A DNA stretch of 64,000 nt, taken from contig NC_069658.1 of NCBI RefSeq assembly GCF_027244095.1, forward strand, positions 261,896,687 through 261,960,686, written 5' to 3'. Numbering within the stretch: position 1 is the stretch's first letter; each line of letters starts with the position of its first letter. Shown one piece after another: positions 33,730 through 45,879 of this stretch. Source of the DNA: Hemicordylus capensis. Its lineage: Eukaryota > Chordata > Lepidosauria > Squamata > Cordylidae. The notes below the pieces were generated by a model that saw only the letters and a program-made list of their open reading frames with translations, ran no database searches and was not told the origin of the DNA. Made by a program: the position numbers and the translations under genes.

Positions 33730-36700
33730 CTACAGTTTATCAGAACAAAAGTCCAGATCAGAACAACAGATATATTCATGAGTGATTGCAGACCATGGAC
33801 GTATCTCTTTCATTCCACATTTCTGGAATTTTTTATTATAACAGTCCATCTCTTTAAAAATAAACCTTCCACCTGGAATTAGGAAGAGAAAGGTATGTGG
33901 TTATTTTAAATATTAACTAGGGGGAAAGCCACTGCTGTCAGGACAGCACAAGACTACCCCGCACCTGAGGTGTGGTGCCAAATATCCCCCTTCCTGCTCA
34001 GTGGTACACAATGCTTTGCCATAGCCCATCCCACCCAACAGTGTACAGCACATGGCTGTCCCATTCCCACCCAATGGCCTAAGTGCTGACTAGCCAAGAC
34101 TGCCACCCTTCGCCTCATGCTCCCTCTGTTATTTGATGTATTTAATGAGAGAATACAGGAGGAAAAGTGGAGGAGGAGAGAGGAGAGGACTAGCACATCT
34201 CCTTGGACACACTCTAGTCCCCTACTCTCTTCTCCTCCGCACCCCCTTCTCCATTCTCTTACAGAAGGGGAAGGAGCAGCAGCAGAGGCAATGGGCAGAG
34301 GTAGCCAATGATGGCAGTAACAGCTCAAACGCAACACGTCCGTCACCTAAGGTGACCTCCTCAGCCATCCAGCTTCAGGATGGAATAGGCCCACCCTGAT
34401 AATTGAGACAGAGGTACGGTATGTCCTCCATTTAACACATCCCCTTTCTGTCAGCAAGGAAAAGGCCATTTTGATCTTTGACTCTTCCACTCTGTTCTTT
34501 TGCTAGGTTTCTTTGGTTGTTCTGCTGGTTTTAATGATTCTTTGTTTTCATTGTTTACTGCTGTTTTAATTTGTAATCCTTTCTGGAAGTCTATAGATGG
34601 GGGAATGGGATATTCAATGATTGGAATAAACCCACCAGTGACAGGGCTGAAGGGCAGGATTTGACCTCAGCGTAATAATGATCCCAGCTAATGTACTTTA
34701 CTTCCCCCCACCCCGAAATAAATGAGAAATGCTGTCTTTTATGTGAGAAAGCCAAGAAGTGAACACTGGAACACCTGTGGGGTGGGAGGAATTCAAAGCT
34801 GGTGCCCATCCCTGTGGTGGCCTCGCCCATTAAGGACCAAGCTTGCTCCTATAACATGCATTGCATAGTCCTCATCAGTTTCTTGGTTGCACATTATCTG
34901 ATGGAATATTAGGAGCCAGTATGTGTTCTGTGTGATCATTTGCATTGTGCTGGGGTGAATTTGAACTTGGACTTTTTAAAGCTCTTTTAAATACCTACTA
35001 GCTGACCCGTGCGGCCGCCGCCGCCCTGCGGGGGCTGAGTGCAGCCAGCCGCCGCCTCGCCTCCGCGGCCGGGCCCGGCCAGTCCCGCCGCCTCGCCTCC
35101 GCAGCCCGGCCAGTCCCGCCGCCTCGCTTCCGCGGCCGGGCCCGGCCAGGCCAGGCCAGGCTACCTCTCTCTCTCCTCCCGCCCCCCATCTCCGGCGGGG
35201 CAGAGTGCGGCCGCCGCCGCCAGCGGGCCTGGCCGGCCCCAGAGTGCCGCCGCCGATGCTGCGGCCGGCCCCAGAGTGCCGCCATCAGGCCCGCTGCCTT
35301 GCCTCCGCGGCTGGGCCCAGCCCGGCCAGTCCCGCCGACTCGCTTCCGCGGCCGGGCCCGGCCCCGCTGCCTCGCTGGGCCCCGCCGCCTTGCCCCGCCT
35401 CCCTGGGCCCCGCCACCACGGCCTGGCCCGCCACCATCGCTCTGGGCCCGCTGCCTCGCCCCGCCTCATGGCCGGGGCCGCCGCCACCTTGCTGGGCCCA
35501 CCGCCTCGCTGGGCTCTGCCGCCGCGGCCCTGGGCCTGCTGCCTTGCCTCCGCAGCCACCCAGCAAGGGAATTCTCCTGGGTGTGCTGCCAGCCAATCAG
35601 GAGCCCCCTGCAGCCCAGCCAATCAGCTGGGCTGCCGGGATGCATTTCTCCTGGGCACACCCAGGAGAATTATATATATAGATTAAATACCTATTCACTT
35701 AGAAAGTGAGGGATGATCTAAAGGGCCGATGGTCTGACACAGTATAAGGCAGTTCCCTATGTTCCTTTTGCACCCAGTTCTATGTTCAAGATACCTAGGT
35801 TTTTGCCAATATAGGGGCAACAGAACCTCTCTTCTTCTGCTCCCACAACTTCTAATGCGATTCGAGGGATAACCCTGTGTTCTGTCTGGAACAAAGGTAC
35901 GTTGTAGCCAGAAGATGTCTTCCTATAAACTCTTATAGTGAAGCAATATATTGAGACATTGTAGGAAAATATGGCAGCTTACACTGGTGATCTTCACTTT
36001 TTGTGTTGGATGCAATTCCTGCCCCTTCAGAAGAACAATGCTTCATATAGAGCATTGTGGGAGGAAATGGCGGCCAACAGCCACCAAGAGGATCTTCACT
36101 CCCACAGCCATCAAAGTAGTTTAGAAAAACAAACAGTGAACCGTCACCAATGTGTAGGTTTCCCAAAGCTTAGAAAACAGTTCTGCCCACATCTCCTGCA
36201 TTTTTCTATCTGAATTTCATCCCCTTCCTCCTAATTGAGATCTTTTCTGCTCAGCATTAGGTAGCCACTCTTAATCTGTTGGAGCAATAACATAGACCTC
36301 TGGCACCATAAAGGCTAACTGGATTGTCATGGCAAAAGCTTTATTTGGGCAGATGCAGCTTGTCATGGAGGGGTGAAAAAAGTTGCCCTTGCCCAAGTTC
36401 CTTCTTCCCTATAACCAGTAAAGATACAGGATCTGAGCCCTCTCTTGCATACATCTGGTCGTCCTAAGCATGGGCAAATATCATGGTACAAACCATGCTC
36501 ATATTCCTCCCATGAGCCATTCCTTACCTCTAAAAAATTTTTTCACTACGCAGCCTATATTCTGACATGCGTTTCGAGGATTGTTACATGGATTCCCAGG
36601 AGTGCACCTGTTGCATATTACGGCATCTTCTGTAAAAGAGAGGCATTTTTATTCAAACTGCTTCCTGATAGTGATATATCATTTCATGATAGTGAAATGG

Positions 36701-39700
36701 TAACAAAACTTTCCTTGTTCAAGTGACAGCCAAATCCTGTAATCTATAATAAAAAGAGCATTGTTTTCAGCCCCCTGGACTTTCAGCCTTGGGCCCTGTC
36801 CTCCCCACAAATTCAGCAGGATTGCTTCCAGATGTCCTTTTAGCAGTATGTACTTTTGTACCATGAACGGAATGCAGAGTCATTGTAGGCTGTCTACACC
36901 AAGGAGTTCTTCTCCTAGCTCATTCTGATGTTTTCTATCGGTATCAGAGACAGAGCCTTGGGAATCATTGACATTTGAGGTCTCTCCTCTGTCGCTCCAC
37001 TGTCACTGCTCCTCAACTGCATATGTGCATAATGGATTTTTTTCCAGGTTTAAATTTAAACTTTTTATTGCTATACACTTCTGGTTTAGCACAATCCCAT
37101 TTGACCAAATTTCTGAAGCATTCCCCCTCTTCTACCGAGACTCCCATAGAACTATTAACAGAAGAAACTCATGGCTGATGTGACTTTGAGCAAGTCCTGG
37201 TTGACTTGACATGGTTGCTGATCCCTTAATAAATTATTTCCTGCCATCCAGCTAAATTGTTCTCCTTCCCTAATCATTCCCCTTTAATGATATGGCTAAA
37301 CTCCTATGTATGCTTTTGAAGGAGTAAGTCTCATTGAATTTTGAGATCTTTTCCCCCCAACTATGCATGCTCATAATGTACAGTGCAGTTAAGACCACAA
37401 TTTCCTCTATTTTTTAAAGTTGTTACTATTATTATTGTCATTACTTCTGCTTTCAAAGTGGTTCAAGAAGAAGAAGAAGAAGAAGAAGAAGAAATTGTTA
37501 ACTCTTTGCTAAGGGCTCAATGTCAAAGCAAAAACACGAATGTCTGACGTTAGGGGTGTGCACGGAACCGCGGAGCTGCGGTCCGGCACTGGGGTGGGGG
37601 GTTCCATTAAGGGCGGGGGGGCTTTACTTACCCCTCCCGCGCTTTTCACACACTGCCGCCGTAATTATTGAAGAAATTGCTCCTCCGATGGCTGTTCCTA
37701 TTTTAAAAAATGGCTGCCCCCTTGAAGCCCTGGCCCCCTGCTGCTGCCTTGAAGCCCCCTCCCACCCCCTTAAATCTTGCCCCGGGCCCTTAAATCATGC
37801 CCCGATAACATTAAGAGGCGGGCGGCGGGGAGATGTCCTCCCGCCCCCTTCCCTGCTAGGCTGCAAAAGACTTTAGGAAGGCTTCTGCGCGTGCGCGCGC
37901 AGAAGCCTTCCTAAAGTCTTTTGCAGCCTAGCAGGGAAGGGGGCGGGAGGACATCTCCCCGCCGCCCGCCTCTTAATGTTATCGGGGCATGATTTAAGGG
38001 CCCGGGGCAAGATTTAAGGGGGTGGGAGGGGGCTTCAAGGCAGCAGCAGGGGGCCAGGGCTTCAAGGGGGCAGCCATTTTTTAAAATAGGAACAGCCATC
38101 GGAGGAGCAATTTCTTCAATAATTACGGCGGCAGTGTGTGGAAAGCGCGGGAGGGGTAAGTAAAGCCCCCCCCGCCCTTAATGGAAGCCCCCAAACTCCC
38201 CACCCGAACCAAAACCACCCAGTGACCGGACCGGTCTGGAGGCCTTTAGAATGGCCTCCGAACCGGTCTGTGCACATTCCTATCTGACGTCATCATCAGG
38301 CACAGGAGAAATGCTTTGTTGGGGTTACATAGGGCCAGTTGCTCTCCCCCTGCTAAAAATAAGAGAATTGGCACTTTGAAAGGTGCCTCTTGCTCTAGAG
38401 TCTAGATAGCAGGGCCAACCTCCCTGTTAACAGGGGCAAAGGGGCACCTCTTAATGTGGCAGCTCTTCTATTGAGCAGGGAGAACAACTGTCCCTATTCA
38501 GCCCAGAAGAGCACCCCTCCAGGGGCTGTGGCCTCCCTTGTGTTTCTCTTTAGACTGTGAGCCTTTTGTTTGTTTGTTTGTTTATTTTTTCATCAAATTT
38601 ATATCCCCCCCAAACTTACGTCTCTGGGCAGCTAACAACAATTAACACATATAAATGTTAAAACAGTTTAACATATAACACATTAAAAAGTTGCAACAAT
38701 ACAATAATCTAAAAACCATAAAATTAAACAAACAGTATTTTTTAAAAACCTGAGAAAGCTTGAGTAAAAAAAGGGGGTTTCAAATGTTTTTTTAAAATTG
38801 CCAGAGATGGGGAGGATCATAACTCAGCAGGGAGCGCACTCTACAATCTCGGGGCAGCAACTGAGAAGTAGGGGTGTACATTTTGGAATTTTCTTGTTTT
38901 GATTTGTATCCAAATCGAAACACCCCTGTTTTGTTTTGTACCCAAATTTTCTGACTCTGAATCAGCTCTGTTTTGTTTTGTAGACAAATTTTCTGAATCT
39001 GAATCCGAATCAAAGGGCTCCCAAGGCAAAAAGAGTGGGTGGTGGTGGTAGTGGAAAGGTGGAAGCTAGCAGCCAAATTTCAAAGGAATTACGCAAAGGG
39101 CTGATTTTTTTGTGAATTTTTTAAGTTTACACATCTTTAAGAATTTTCCCATAGGGAATAATGGAGATTCCAGCAATAGTATCGCTTCAAATCAAGGGGA
39201 AAGGGATGACCCAGAGCGGAGTGTGGTGGGTGGTAGTGCCCAATGGGGGCAAGGAAACTTCCAGAATTATTTCAAAGAAATTGGGCAAAGGGCTGATCTT
39301 TTGTGATTTGATGAAGTTTACGTGTCTAAGATTTCTCCCATAGGGAATAATGGAGGTTTAGGTTTCAGCAGCCCCATAATTCCACTTGGGGGGCACTGGG
39401 GTTGCCCAGAGTGAGGGGTTGTGTAGTGCACATAGGGTGCCAACCACCTCCATACCCACAAGCCCGTGGGGTACTGGGTTTTGTTGTTTCTGAGGTGTTC
39501 ATTGTAGATTCTCTGGTAGCATATGAGATTTTCAGTGAAAAACAAGAATCCACTCTCATATGCTACCAGAAAATCTACACTCAGAACACCACAGAATCAA
39601 CGAAACTCAGCACCCCATGGGTTAGCAATCCTTCCCCTGGCAAATGTGGGGTCAGTAAAGAGTGGGAAGAAGCAAGAGAGCCAATGGGGAACAAGGAGGG

Positions 39701-42700
39701 AATTGTCAGCAGGTCAGCCTATGATTTAGGTCACTGATCAGAAGGCTGGAAGGGTGAGAAATTCAAAGAGATGTCAAACACAAAACAGAGACTGACTCAG
39801 AGATCACCACAAAATGGAGGTCCAAAACAACAAAACGTTTTGTAGCCGAAACAGGGACGTTTTGTGTTGTATACAAAACTTTTGGATCTGGAAAATGGGT
39901 GTTTTGTTTTGTCCACAAAACACCCGAAACAGGCTGTTTTGGGTACAAAATGTTTTGTATTCGAAACGTTTCGCACATCCCTACTGAGAAGGCCCATCTC
40001 TGTGTGACCACCAAACGAGTTGGCAGTAACTGGAGACGGACCTCCTCGGACAACCTCAATGGGCAGTGGGATTCATAGTGAAGAAGGTAGTCTCTTAAAT
40101 ACCCAGGACCTAAGCTGTTTAGGGCTTTATAAGTTATAACTAGCATTTTTTATTTTGCCCAGAAACCTATTGGCAGCCAGTGTAACTCCATCAGCAAAGG
40201 AGTAATGTGGTCTCTCCGAGATGATCCAGAGACCAACCTGGCTGCCTCATTCTGAACCAACTGAAGTTTCCGGACTATGCACAAAGGCAGCCCCATGTAG
40301 AGCATATTACAGAAGTCAAGTCTGAAGGTTACCAACAAATGTACCACTGTTTTGAGGTCATTGATCTCGAGAAACAGACGTAGCTGGCGTATCAGCTGGA
40401 GCTGATAGAAAGCACCCCTGGCCACCGCCTCAACCTGAGAAACCAAGGAGAGGTGTGGATCCAGGAGCACTCTCAGACTGCGGACCTGTTCCTTTTGGGG
40501 AAGTATGACCCCATCCAGAACAAGTAGATCAAAATCATCTTTGGAGTTCTGACCCCGCACAATAAGTACCTCAGTCTTATCTGGATTTAGCTTCAGTTTA
40601 TTCTCCCTCATCCAGTCCATTACCGCTTCCAGGCAGGCATTTAGGGAGGATATGCCTGCTCCTGAAGAAGTTGACATGGAGAAGTAGATCTGGGTGTCAT
40701 CAGCATACTGATAACACCCAGCTCCAAATCCCCTAGTAATCTCTCCCAGCGGTTTCATGTAGATGTTAAAAAGCATTGGAGAGAGTATGGAGCCTTGAGG
40801 AACACCATACTTAGGCTCAGATTTTGAAGAGCAACAATCTCCAACCGATACCATCTGGAACCTGTCCGAGAGGTAGGAGTGGAACCACCATAAAACAGTG
40901 TCCCCCACCCCCAACCCCCTCACACATTCCAGAAGGATACTATGGTCGATAGTATCGAAAACCGCCAAGAGGTCCAAAAGGACCAACAGAGTCACACTTG
41001 CTTTGTCAATTCCCAATTGGAGATCATCCATCAGGCCAACCTGAAAGGATTGGGAAGCTTTTTTCTATTCCTTTTGTTATGCAAATTGCTTTGAGAACTC
41101 TTTCTTTTGGTAAAAAGCAGTATACAAATATTCTAAACAGCTCTCCATCCCCGAATTCATGTGAAGTCCTGATGCCCAAATTGCTTTCAGTTTAGTCCAG
41201 GAAGCTCAGGACTTGAGTCACTTTTTTCATCACTTTAGTCTCTCTTAGGAACAACTGGGACTCCCAGAAGAGCAGCTTAGCTGTATTTATTCCATTGCAA
41301 CAAAAACAACAAAGTCTTGTAGCATCTTAAAGGCTGACAAAAGCATTAGTCTTTTGCGATGCACATGCAACATTGTAGCACTATATCACAAACATAAAAT
41401 CAGAAATGTGACTGGCACTCTGCTGTCAGCTCTGGTGTCACCACAGGAAGTGCAGACATGACATGTCCCCTTATTTAAGCAGGGTCTGCCCTTGTTGCAT
41501 ATGAATGAGAGACTAGAAGTGTGAGCACTGTAAGATACTCCCCATAGGGTATGGAGCCACTCTGGGAAGAGCAGAAGGCTCCAGGTTCCCTCCCTGGCAG
41601 CATCTCCAAGATAGGGCTGAGAGAAATTCCTGCCTGCAAACTAGGAGAAGCTGCTGCCAGTCTGTGAAGACAATACTGAGCTAGATAGGTCAATAGTCTG
41701 ACTCAGGATATGGCAGCTTCCTATGTTCCTCTGAAGTATGGAAGCACACTTAGCAAATACGTAGTGACACTGGTGTAGGGTTTAAATTGGAAAATGCCCT
41801 GGAGATGTTGGTGTAGCGGGGAAAAGTCCTCTGGAACCTTGATTCAGCCACTTGCGTTCATTGTTCTATCACATGGAAAGAGAATGGGGCATCTTGCCAG
41901 AACCAAAGAGGATTCTTTGGATAGACAGAGTTCCCACAATTATACTTGTTGCCTGATTGAATGAAGTCAAAGGCAGCAAGGATGCATGCTCAAAATAAGC
42001 TTTTTATTTCTTGATCAAGAAAGGCACGACTACAGTCCAAGAGAATCTGGCTGCTACTGCACATTGAAGTTGGGCAGATGACCAGTTTATTGACGTTTCA
42101 AGCAGACAAACATATCAGTAATGCAAATAATACATGTCATTGGTAATTAAATATTCCAGAGGAGATATTTAGAGCCTGGGAAGATGGCCTTTCTGATAAC
42201 CTTACTCCCTAATAGTAGCTGGTGCCAGAGATGCTGTTTTTGCTAATGGACTCTCCATAGCTAAGCAGGGTCTGCCCTGGTTGCATCTGAATGGGAGACT
42301 TGTGTGAGCACTGCAAGATATTTCCCACAGGGGATGAAGCTGCTCTGGGAAGAGCAAAAGGTTTCAAGTTCCCTCCCTGGCTTCTCCAAGATAGGGCTGA
42401 CAGAGATTCCTGCCTGCAACTTTGGAGAAGCCGCGGCCAGTCTGTGAAGACAATACTGAGCTAGATAGACCAATGGTCTGACTCAGTATTTGGCAGTTTC
42501 CAATGTTTCCTATGTTCCTATGACTAGTTGCATACCTAGATTAACTATCTCCCGACAGGTTCTGGCATTTGTTATTCTAGCCTCATATCTCACATTATTG
42601 AGAGGGTCCCACATACCGGGTTTGAACACTTCTCCTGACTGAACAATTTTCTTTATTTCAAGTCCAGTGGCTCTATATTCTGTTAGAGACATGAACCAAA

Positions 42701-42917
42701 TTAACTTTTATACACTTATTTGATACACTTTTATAAGCTTGGATTAAATAATTCCATATCACTTGGGGACTGAACTTGGTATCTTCTGCATCTTCTAAGT
42801 GGGTGCCCTACCACTGCTGAATCCCTCAAATCATCTCCTTAGATCTGGCAGTGAGGACTTACCTCCTGGTCTGAGGCAGAAGAAAACACAAACTGCAAGG
42901 AGCCAAGCCTGAGCCAT
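33730..42917 (-). CDS. Ly6/uPAR (three-finger) secreted protein gene, copy 1, three exons
   Basis: Exons on the - strand: 42,917-42,863 (MAQAWLLAVCVFFCLRPG, a clear signal peptide), 36,629-36,528 and 33,872-33,730 (stop TAG). All have consensus GT/AG ends and phase-1 junctions, with lengths 55, 102 and 143. The protein is about 99 residues. Exon 2 has C-x2-C-x5-C-x6-C-x4-C and exon 3 has C-x7-C-x16-CC-x5-C, the ten cysteines and five expected disulfides of a three-finger fold. There is no GPI signal, so it is secreted. After the last cysteine comes SD, not the usual Asn. An ATTAAA lies about 60 bases past the stop (near 33,667). A CCAAT box (complement of ATTGG at 43,130-43,134) is conserved upstream in both copies. 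It is most like PATE-type Ly6 proteins by size; toxin-type function is not implied. Confidence 0.85.
34998..35682 (+). mobile_element. GC-rich retroposon with 11-bp target duplication
   Basis: Begins CTAGCTGACCCGTGCGG, ends AATTATATATATAGA, and is flanked by TTAAATACCTA on both sides. Copy 2 of the duplication (about 54,655) has the empty site. The body is extremely GC- and CpG-rich, built of variable repeats of CCCGCCGCCTCGCCTCCGCG type. Its shorter relatives with the same ends are at 43,956 and 60,087. The long open frames across it on both strands are a by-product of composition. Confidence 0.85.
37464..37493. repeat. (AAG)n microsatellite
   Basis: Ten AAG units. Copy 2 has only two or three at the same place (about 56,400). 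Confidence 0.95.
37551..38282. mobile_element. Near-perfect palindromic hAT-type element
   Basis: It starts TAGGGGTGTGCACGG, ends TGTGCACATTCCTA, and is flanked by exact 8-bp TCTGACGT (37,543-37,550 and 38,283-38,290). The arms meet at about 37,894 in CTTCTGCGCGTGCGCGCGCA. The inner ~200 bases of each arm look identical by eye, so the same translation appears on both strands. Absent from copy 2 (about 56,460). Confidence 0.9.
38575..41035 (-). mobile_element. L2/CR1-like LINE with reverse transcriptase, nested foldback inside
   Basis: Read from 41,031 downwards the - strand gives reverse transcriptase (LLDLLAVFDTIDHSILLECV, then YGVPQGSILSPMLFNIYMKP and the active-site YADDTQIY), then the C-terminal domain (LQLVQNEAARLVSG, then LNSLGPGYLRDYLL) and a 3' UTR ending near 38,575 in a (TTTG)n-type tail. 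It is 5'-truncated, lacking the endonuclease. The reverse transcriptase stretch is open for about 290 codons but the element cannot be complete. It is present only in duplication copy 1. Confidence 0.9.
38869..39983. mobile_element. Foldback hAT-type element inside the LINE
   Basis: Ends TAGGGGTGTACATTTTGG and TTTCGCACATCCCTA, with exact 8-bp duplication CTGAGAAG (38,861-38,868 and 39,984-39,991). Internal units resemble those at 8.0 and 13.5 kb. It splits the LINE C-terminal/3' UTR region. Confidence 0.9.
41475..41735 (+). repeat. 5S-rRNA-like SINE
   Basis: The head TTAAGCAGGGTCTGCCCTTGTTGCATATGAATGAGAGAC resembles the 5S rRNA promoter part (first 20: TTAAGCAGGGTCTGCCCTTG). The body and tail (ACTGAGCTAGATAGGTCAAT, then CTTCCTATGTTCC) match the tRNA-type SINE of this window. 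Present, partly deleted, at 57,176-57,372 in copy 2. Confidence 0.7.
42258..42522 (+). repeat. 5S-rRNA-like SINE, private to copy 1
   Basis: GCTAAGCAGGGTCTGCCCTG, then ATCTGAATGGGAGACTTGTG, then the common SINE tail. Copy 2 lacks it at about 57,920. Confidence 0.75.
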
Positions 42918-43742
42918 CTGTGGACTCTGGAAGAATCTGTGCCTCACTGGGTTAGCCTTTTGGCACAGGGACTGACCTCTCATCAATGAGTCATTTGGCT
43001 TCTATTCCTTGTTCAGACTGACTGACAGTTCAGCAAAGAAGGACAGGCAAGCAGCCTTTAACAGCCCAATGAATTTCAAGGAAGAATTTATTCAGTCATA
43101 CAAATCACCCCACCTGCAGCTGGGATCTTATTGGCTCCTCATATCACCTGCTCCTGCTGCACTTCAGAGATGCAATAACCTACAGGCGTCTTCAGGGGAA
43201 ATGTTCAAGATCATCAAAGATCTAACAGTTCCTTCTGCTTGTTAATGCTCTTGGTAGTGCAGGAACGAAGGTCCCTGGGTCCTGCTGCTAAAGCCCCTGA
43301 TTCATGACTGCTGCTCTATTATGATCCTGTCAGAAAATACTCCTTAATTCCAGGTATCAACACTTCCCTTAAGGAGGCAGAATCATTCTAAAGCATGAGG
43401 CTGAGAGACCTTGCAGTCAGTGCTGGCCTTCAAACATACCCAGTGACCCTTGAATTTCTAGAACTGGCAACTTCTCCTTAACTCAGCCTTTAAGATGTTA
43501 TTGAAGACGTTCTCTTTCTCTCTTTTTTACATCTTAGATGCTCTTCTTGTCTGTACACTGCCCTGAGTCTGTTGATTGGGCAGTATATTCAATCTCTTAA
43601 TAAATAAACAAACAAACTATCTTTGCTGTGTGGTTAAATATGTGAAGCTATCTAAATGGAGTCCAAATACTATATATTCATGTTTTAATGTAATATTAGT
43701 AATAAAACTATGTGATTGAAAACTATCCTTTTAAAAAAAAAA

Positions 43743-43840
43743 TTGTGAGCCTTTGGGGGACAGGGATCCATCTTATTTATTTATTTCTCTATGTAAACCG
43801 CTTTGGAAGGTTTTGTTGAAAAGCAATATATAAATATATA
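43743..43840 (+). repeat. LINE/SINE 3' tail
   Basis: TTGTGAGCCTTTGGGGGACA, then TGTAAACCGCTTTGGAAGG. The matching tail in copy 2 is at 59,879-59,970. Confidence 0.7.
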
Positions 43841-43955
43841 AAGAATCAAGATCGATAAAATATATTCATACATCATAAGAAAGTTCATGAAAAATGATCA
43901 ATAGAATCTCATAAGAATAGTGCCTGTATATCCAACTAAAAAGAATAAATCCAAC

Positions 43956-44262
43956 TAGCTGACCTGGCACAGAGTATCTGTGCCCATAGTTCTCCCTATC
44001 TCCCCCCACCATTTCATGCTTCCCCCCTTCAGCCCCATTTCTTGCTCCCTTGGCGGCCAGGTGACCAGGCCACTGCTTTTCCTCTCTTAGCAGCCGGCCG
44101 GCCGGGCCGCCACTTCTCCTCTCTGGCTACATGGCCATTCTCCTAGCCAGGAGTTTCTAGCTGCCTGTCGCCATTGCTAATCGGAAGCAAACTCGCGAAC
44201 CCTCGTGAAAGTTGCCATACATGGGATTAGCGACGGATATGTTTAGGAGAATGATATAGATA
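43956..44262 (+). repeat. CTAGCTGACC...GATATAGATAGA retroposon, short form
   Basis: Shares the start (ACTAGCTGACCTGGC) and A/T-rich end with 34,998-35,682, but has a less GC-rich body. The same copy is at 60,087-60,392 in duplication copy 2, so it predates the duplication. Confidence 0.65.
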
Positions 44263-44778
44263 GAGGATTCATTCCCAGAATATCATGATGTCAAGAGCTG
44301 GGAGAAGAATAGACAGATATTCCCATGCATTTGCAATTCGACGTTCTGTTTAAAAGATAAAATATCAGGTCACCCTTGTAGATTTGCCTTACAATTTTGC
44401 CAAATACGTGTTGGCTGAACTAAGTCTTCTTCAGTGCCAATTATCAGAAAAATTCTCCACTTCCACTAGTAGTCTCCAGTCCCAGCATGGGGATTAAACT
44501 GGCACTAACCTCTCCCTTCAGCTAAGAAGATTCAGTTCAGTCGAAACTGTGTGGTAAAATTGTAAGGTGGACATGATTCAAGATTGACCTAATATTTTCT
44601 TTCAGTCAAAACATAATATGGCAACCACATGGCGATATTTGTCTATGCTTCTTCCATCTATCGGCAGCATGATATTCTGGGAATGAATAATTTGACTTAA
44701 TCTTTTTAGTTCAATATACAGGGACAACTCTTATGAGATCCTATTGATCATTTTTCATGAACTTTCTTGTGATGTATG

Positions 44779-45879
44779 CAAACCCTTGGCTACAGACGGC
44801 ATGCCTCCCACATAACTCAAATCAGAGCACTAATCATTCTGTATACTTTCATTAGGACCTACTGAAAGATCGCAGCCAGCCTTCCAGTTCTCTTCAGCAA
44901 GGAAAGGGGCGGGGAGAGAACGATGTTGGTGGGCGTGATAGAAAAGCTGCTGCGAAAACCCAGCAGCCTTTCTCTCTTCGGCCCTTTGGTTTGTTTGTTT
45001 CAGAAGAGTTCTGGGGAACTCAAAATCTGGCTCATGTCGATCCTAATAACACTCTTGTTAATCTCTGTTGCTACTGGTGCCACTCTCACTTTTACACCAT
45101 CACCAAAAGTTACTGTTCAGCAGACAGCTTTGGGAACTCTTTGCTTTCAGTTAATCCTAAGGACAGGACTGCCTCGGGGGATTACAGCCACACAGTACAC
45201 AGAAGCAACTGGGCAGATAGGGAACAGGCTGCTTTCTCAGCCAGCTTCAGGGGAGATCAGGCAGAAGAAGAAGAAAGAAGGAGGAGAAGAAGGGTACCTG
45301 TACATTGTACAGGGTACAATGGTAGGTCATCAGGGTTATGAAGGGAGCAAGCAACCTCTCACAGCATACCAGCCCAGGGAAACCTGAAGGAGGGAGCACC
45401 CTTTAGTGCTGATGGCCTTACTGCAGGGCTTTTAACCTTGGGTTCCTTTGGCCATTGTGTCTGTGGGTGATGGGAGTTGGAGTCCAACAACATCTGGGGA
45501 CCCAAGGTTCAGAACTCTGTCATTAGTGGTTGGGAACAGATGACATGAGGGAGTTATCCAGACATGGCTTCATACCCCAGGATATTGGAAGAGCGAGTCT
45601 GCTTCGCTGCAGATTTGGAGCTGTTTAATTCATGACATTAAATGGGCCGTTCACATTTCCTTGGCTCCTCTCCACATTCCCTGTGGATCTTTCACTGTGT
45701 ACATTCCCACTGCTTACTCTGGGTTTTTTTCTCCCACCAATCACATTCCAGAGGAGAGGGTGCGAGAGGTCTTTTTTTAGTTCAACAACCAGCTGGTGTT
45801 CCACAAGCCTGACTCGTCAAAACAGAATGCTTAACCTGAACCTGCCATATCTGACCCAAATATTTGTTGGTTATTATAA
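44779..45879. other. Intergenic DNA homologous in patches to 13.4-15.3 kb
   Basis: 44,780-44,840 matches 13,395-13,455, and 45,150-45,270 matches 14,475-14,590. A diverged hAT MITE (CAGGGCTTTTAACCTTGGGT to the complementary end near 45,520) starts at about 45,425. No gene supported. Confidence 0.55.

Larger units (their letters stand above)
32803..44778. repeat. Tandem segmental duplication, copy 1
   Basis: Collinear and in the same orientation as 51,667-60,918. The left edge is at TGCTGGAATGGAGCAC, and both copies end in ACTTTCTTGTGATGTATG. It carries one Ly6-like gene (-). It is longer than copy 2 mainly because of four private insertions: 34,998-35,682, 37,551-38,282, about 38,575-41,035 and about 42,258-42,522. 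Confidence 0.9.

Noticed and set aside
35039-35709. Long overlapping open frames on both strands, up to 215 codons
   Set aside because: They are Pro/Ala/Arg-rich translations of a GC-rich repeat in a retroposon that the sister copy lacks; stop codons are rare there by composition.
37520-38099. Identical reading frames on opposite strands
   Set aside because: They are the two arms of a palindromic element, not duplicated genes.
41475-41520. A 5S rRNA gene
   Set aside because: Only the promoter-like head matches; it is joined to a SINE tail and occurs in several copies.
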